Source: Erythrobacter fulvus (GTDB lineage: Bacteria; Pseudomonadota; Alphaproteobacteria; Sphingomonadales; Sphingomonadaceae). Taken from it: a DNA stretch of 64,000 nucleotides. Position numbers and translations under genes: made by a program. The stretch is taken from positions 332,308 through 396,307 of the forward strand of contig NZ_JAQQXQ010000001.1 in NCBI RefSeq assembly GCF_028595285.1, given 5' to 3'. Below, piece by piece: positions 63,236-64,000 of this stretch. The notes below the pieces were generated by a model. It was not told the origin of the DNA, did not search any database, and was given only the letters and a program-made list of their open reading frames with translations. Position 1 is the first letter of the stretch; every line of letters begins with the position of its first letter.

Positions 63236-64000
63236 CTAAAGCAGAACGTAGGTGACAGCGGCAACCAGCCCGAGGAGCATGATCAGCGCATAGGTGTAGA
63301 CGTAGCCCGACTGGATCGACTTGGCCGCTGTGGCGCTGCGATCGACCACCCAGGCTATGCCGTTGGGGCCGAAGCGGTCGATGGTGCCGATATCGCCGAG
63401 CTGCCAGAATTTGCGGCCCAGCCAGAAGGCAGGCTTCACGAAGACCGCATCATATAGCTCGTCGAAGTACCACTTGCGGTAAACGAAGTTGTGCAGTGCA
63501 CCGAAGGTAGCGACAAACTTTGCCGGGATATCGGGCTTGGCGATGTAGGCCACGTAAGCGCCGGTGAAGCCAAGCAGCATCACGATGAAGGCCGAATACT
63601 TCACCCAGTAAGGCACGGCGTGCATCGCGTGGATCAACGGTTCGTTGTAGAAGATCGACCGGTCCCAGAAGGCGGCATTGTCGAGGAACTGCGGGGCGAA
63701 TACTTGTCCTGCCGCAATCGCCCCAATGGTCAGCACGCCGAGCGGGATCAGCATCGACGCCGGGCTTTCATGAGGGTGATAGCCGCCGGTGGTGTCCTCG
63801 CCCGCCTGTTCAGGCGTCTTGTGGACGGCGTGCTGGATGTGCTCGCTCTCGATCCAGCGGGGCTTGCCCCAGAAGGTGAGGAACAGCAGACGCCAGCTGT
63901 AGAAGCTGGTCAGCAGCGCCGCGCCCACGCCCAACCAGAAGGCGGTGGTGGAAACCTGCGTGCCGCGCGCGAAGGCGACTTCGAGGATCGCGTCCTTCGA
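63236..64000 (-). CDS. nuoL: NADH-quinone oxidoreductase subunit L (C-terminal part, 5' beyond window)
   Basis: The last 254 residues of NuoL; the frame is open to the window end. [22 protein letters not shown] is the region after the antiporter core, followed by the long lateral helix and the C-terminal helix [46 protein letters not shown] is a standard NuoL segment. NuoL is the distal proton-pumping subunit of complex I. nuoM follows 14 bp downstream. Confidence 0.94.
   Translation of the reverse strand, partial: SKDAILEVAFARGTQVSTTAFWLGVGAALLTSFYSWRLLFLTFWGKPRWIESEHIQHAVHKTPEQAGEDTTGGYHPHESPASMLIPLGVLTIGAIAAGQVFAPQFLDNAAFWDRSIFYNEPLIHAMHAVPYWVKYSAFIVMLLGFTGAYVAYIAKPDIPAKFVATFGALHNFVYRKWYFDELYDAVFVKPAFWLGRKFWQLGDIGTIDRFGPNGIAWVVDRSATAAKSIQSGYVYTYALIMLLGLVAAVTYVLL

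Noticed and set aside
1..64000. CRISPR arrays, insertion sequences, prophage or rRNA
   Set aside because: No regular repeat-spacer array, transposase, integrase, phage structural gene or rRNA sequence was seen by eye in the window.

Overview
The window is GC-rich, gene-dense chromosomal DNA of an alphaproteobacterium. Gene content and order point to Sphingomonadales, most likely an Erythrobacteraceae-type genome: dusB(nifR3)-ntrB-ntrC-ntrY-ntrX, a fused ispDF, tpiA-ppiD-like-trpE..trpGDC-moaC-moeA-lexA-comEC-gltX-gltA, and nuoL-nuoM-nuoN-birA-coaX-rnj. The lexA promoter carries the alphaproteobacterial LexA operator form GTTC-N7-GTTC. No insertion sequence, prophage, CRISPR array or rRNA gene is visible. 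One tRNA gene, Arg(CCT), is present.

Layout: 1-6822 (minus) is the nitrogen two-component block behind dusB; ntrX is cut by the window edge. 6902-9151 (plus) holds ispDF, a small secreted protein and a CinA-type deamidase. 9112-10541 (minus) holds a COQ10/RatA-like START protein and lipA. 10635-15868 holds a NYN-domain protein, a secreted TPR protein and gyrA. 15957-19249 holds a YhhN membrane protein, trmFO, an EF-hand protein and a phytoene-synthase-like protein. 19462-22807 is a three-gene Tad pseudopilin operon. 22833-25759 is pdhB, pdhA and ftsB. 25865-29314 pairs an acyl-CoA dehydrogenase with a divergent haloalkane-dehalogenase-like gene and an MFS transporter. 29319-31622 holds the tRNA, DUF1178, a nitrilase-family amidase, grxC and an hsp20 gene with a ROSE-type RNA thermometer. 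32009-35028 holds pyrG, secG and tpiA. 35278-49838 is the ppiD-trp-moa-lexA-comEC-gltX-gltA region. 50053-56683 is an uncharacterised cluster. 56680-64000 (minus) holds DUF1467, rnj, coaX, birA, nuoN, nuoM and partial nuoL.

Most of the window is housekeeping. The part most likely to hide an undescribed system is 50053-56683. Four minus-strand genes encode a histidine-kinase homologue with no phosphoacceptor His (Pro at that site), an all-helical protein of unknown family, a GT-A-like domain fused to a membrane domain, and an Hpt-like protein with Met at its phosphoacceptor site. Divergently lies a gene for an 855-residue two-TM coiled-coil protein. Two near-consensus CtrA boxes lie in the short intergenic gaps of this cluster and a third precedes the Tad operon, which suggests cell-cycle or polarity control. 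This functional link is inference.

Regulatory features read directly from sequence include the LexA box in the lexA promoter, a second GTTC-N7-GTTC upstream of gyrA, the ROSE-like hairpin before hsp20, several intrinsic terminators, and an operator-like palindrome between the acyl-CoA dehydrogenase and dehalogenase genes.
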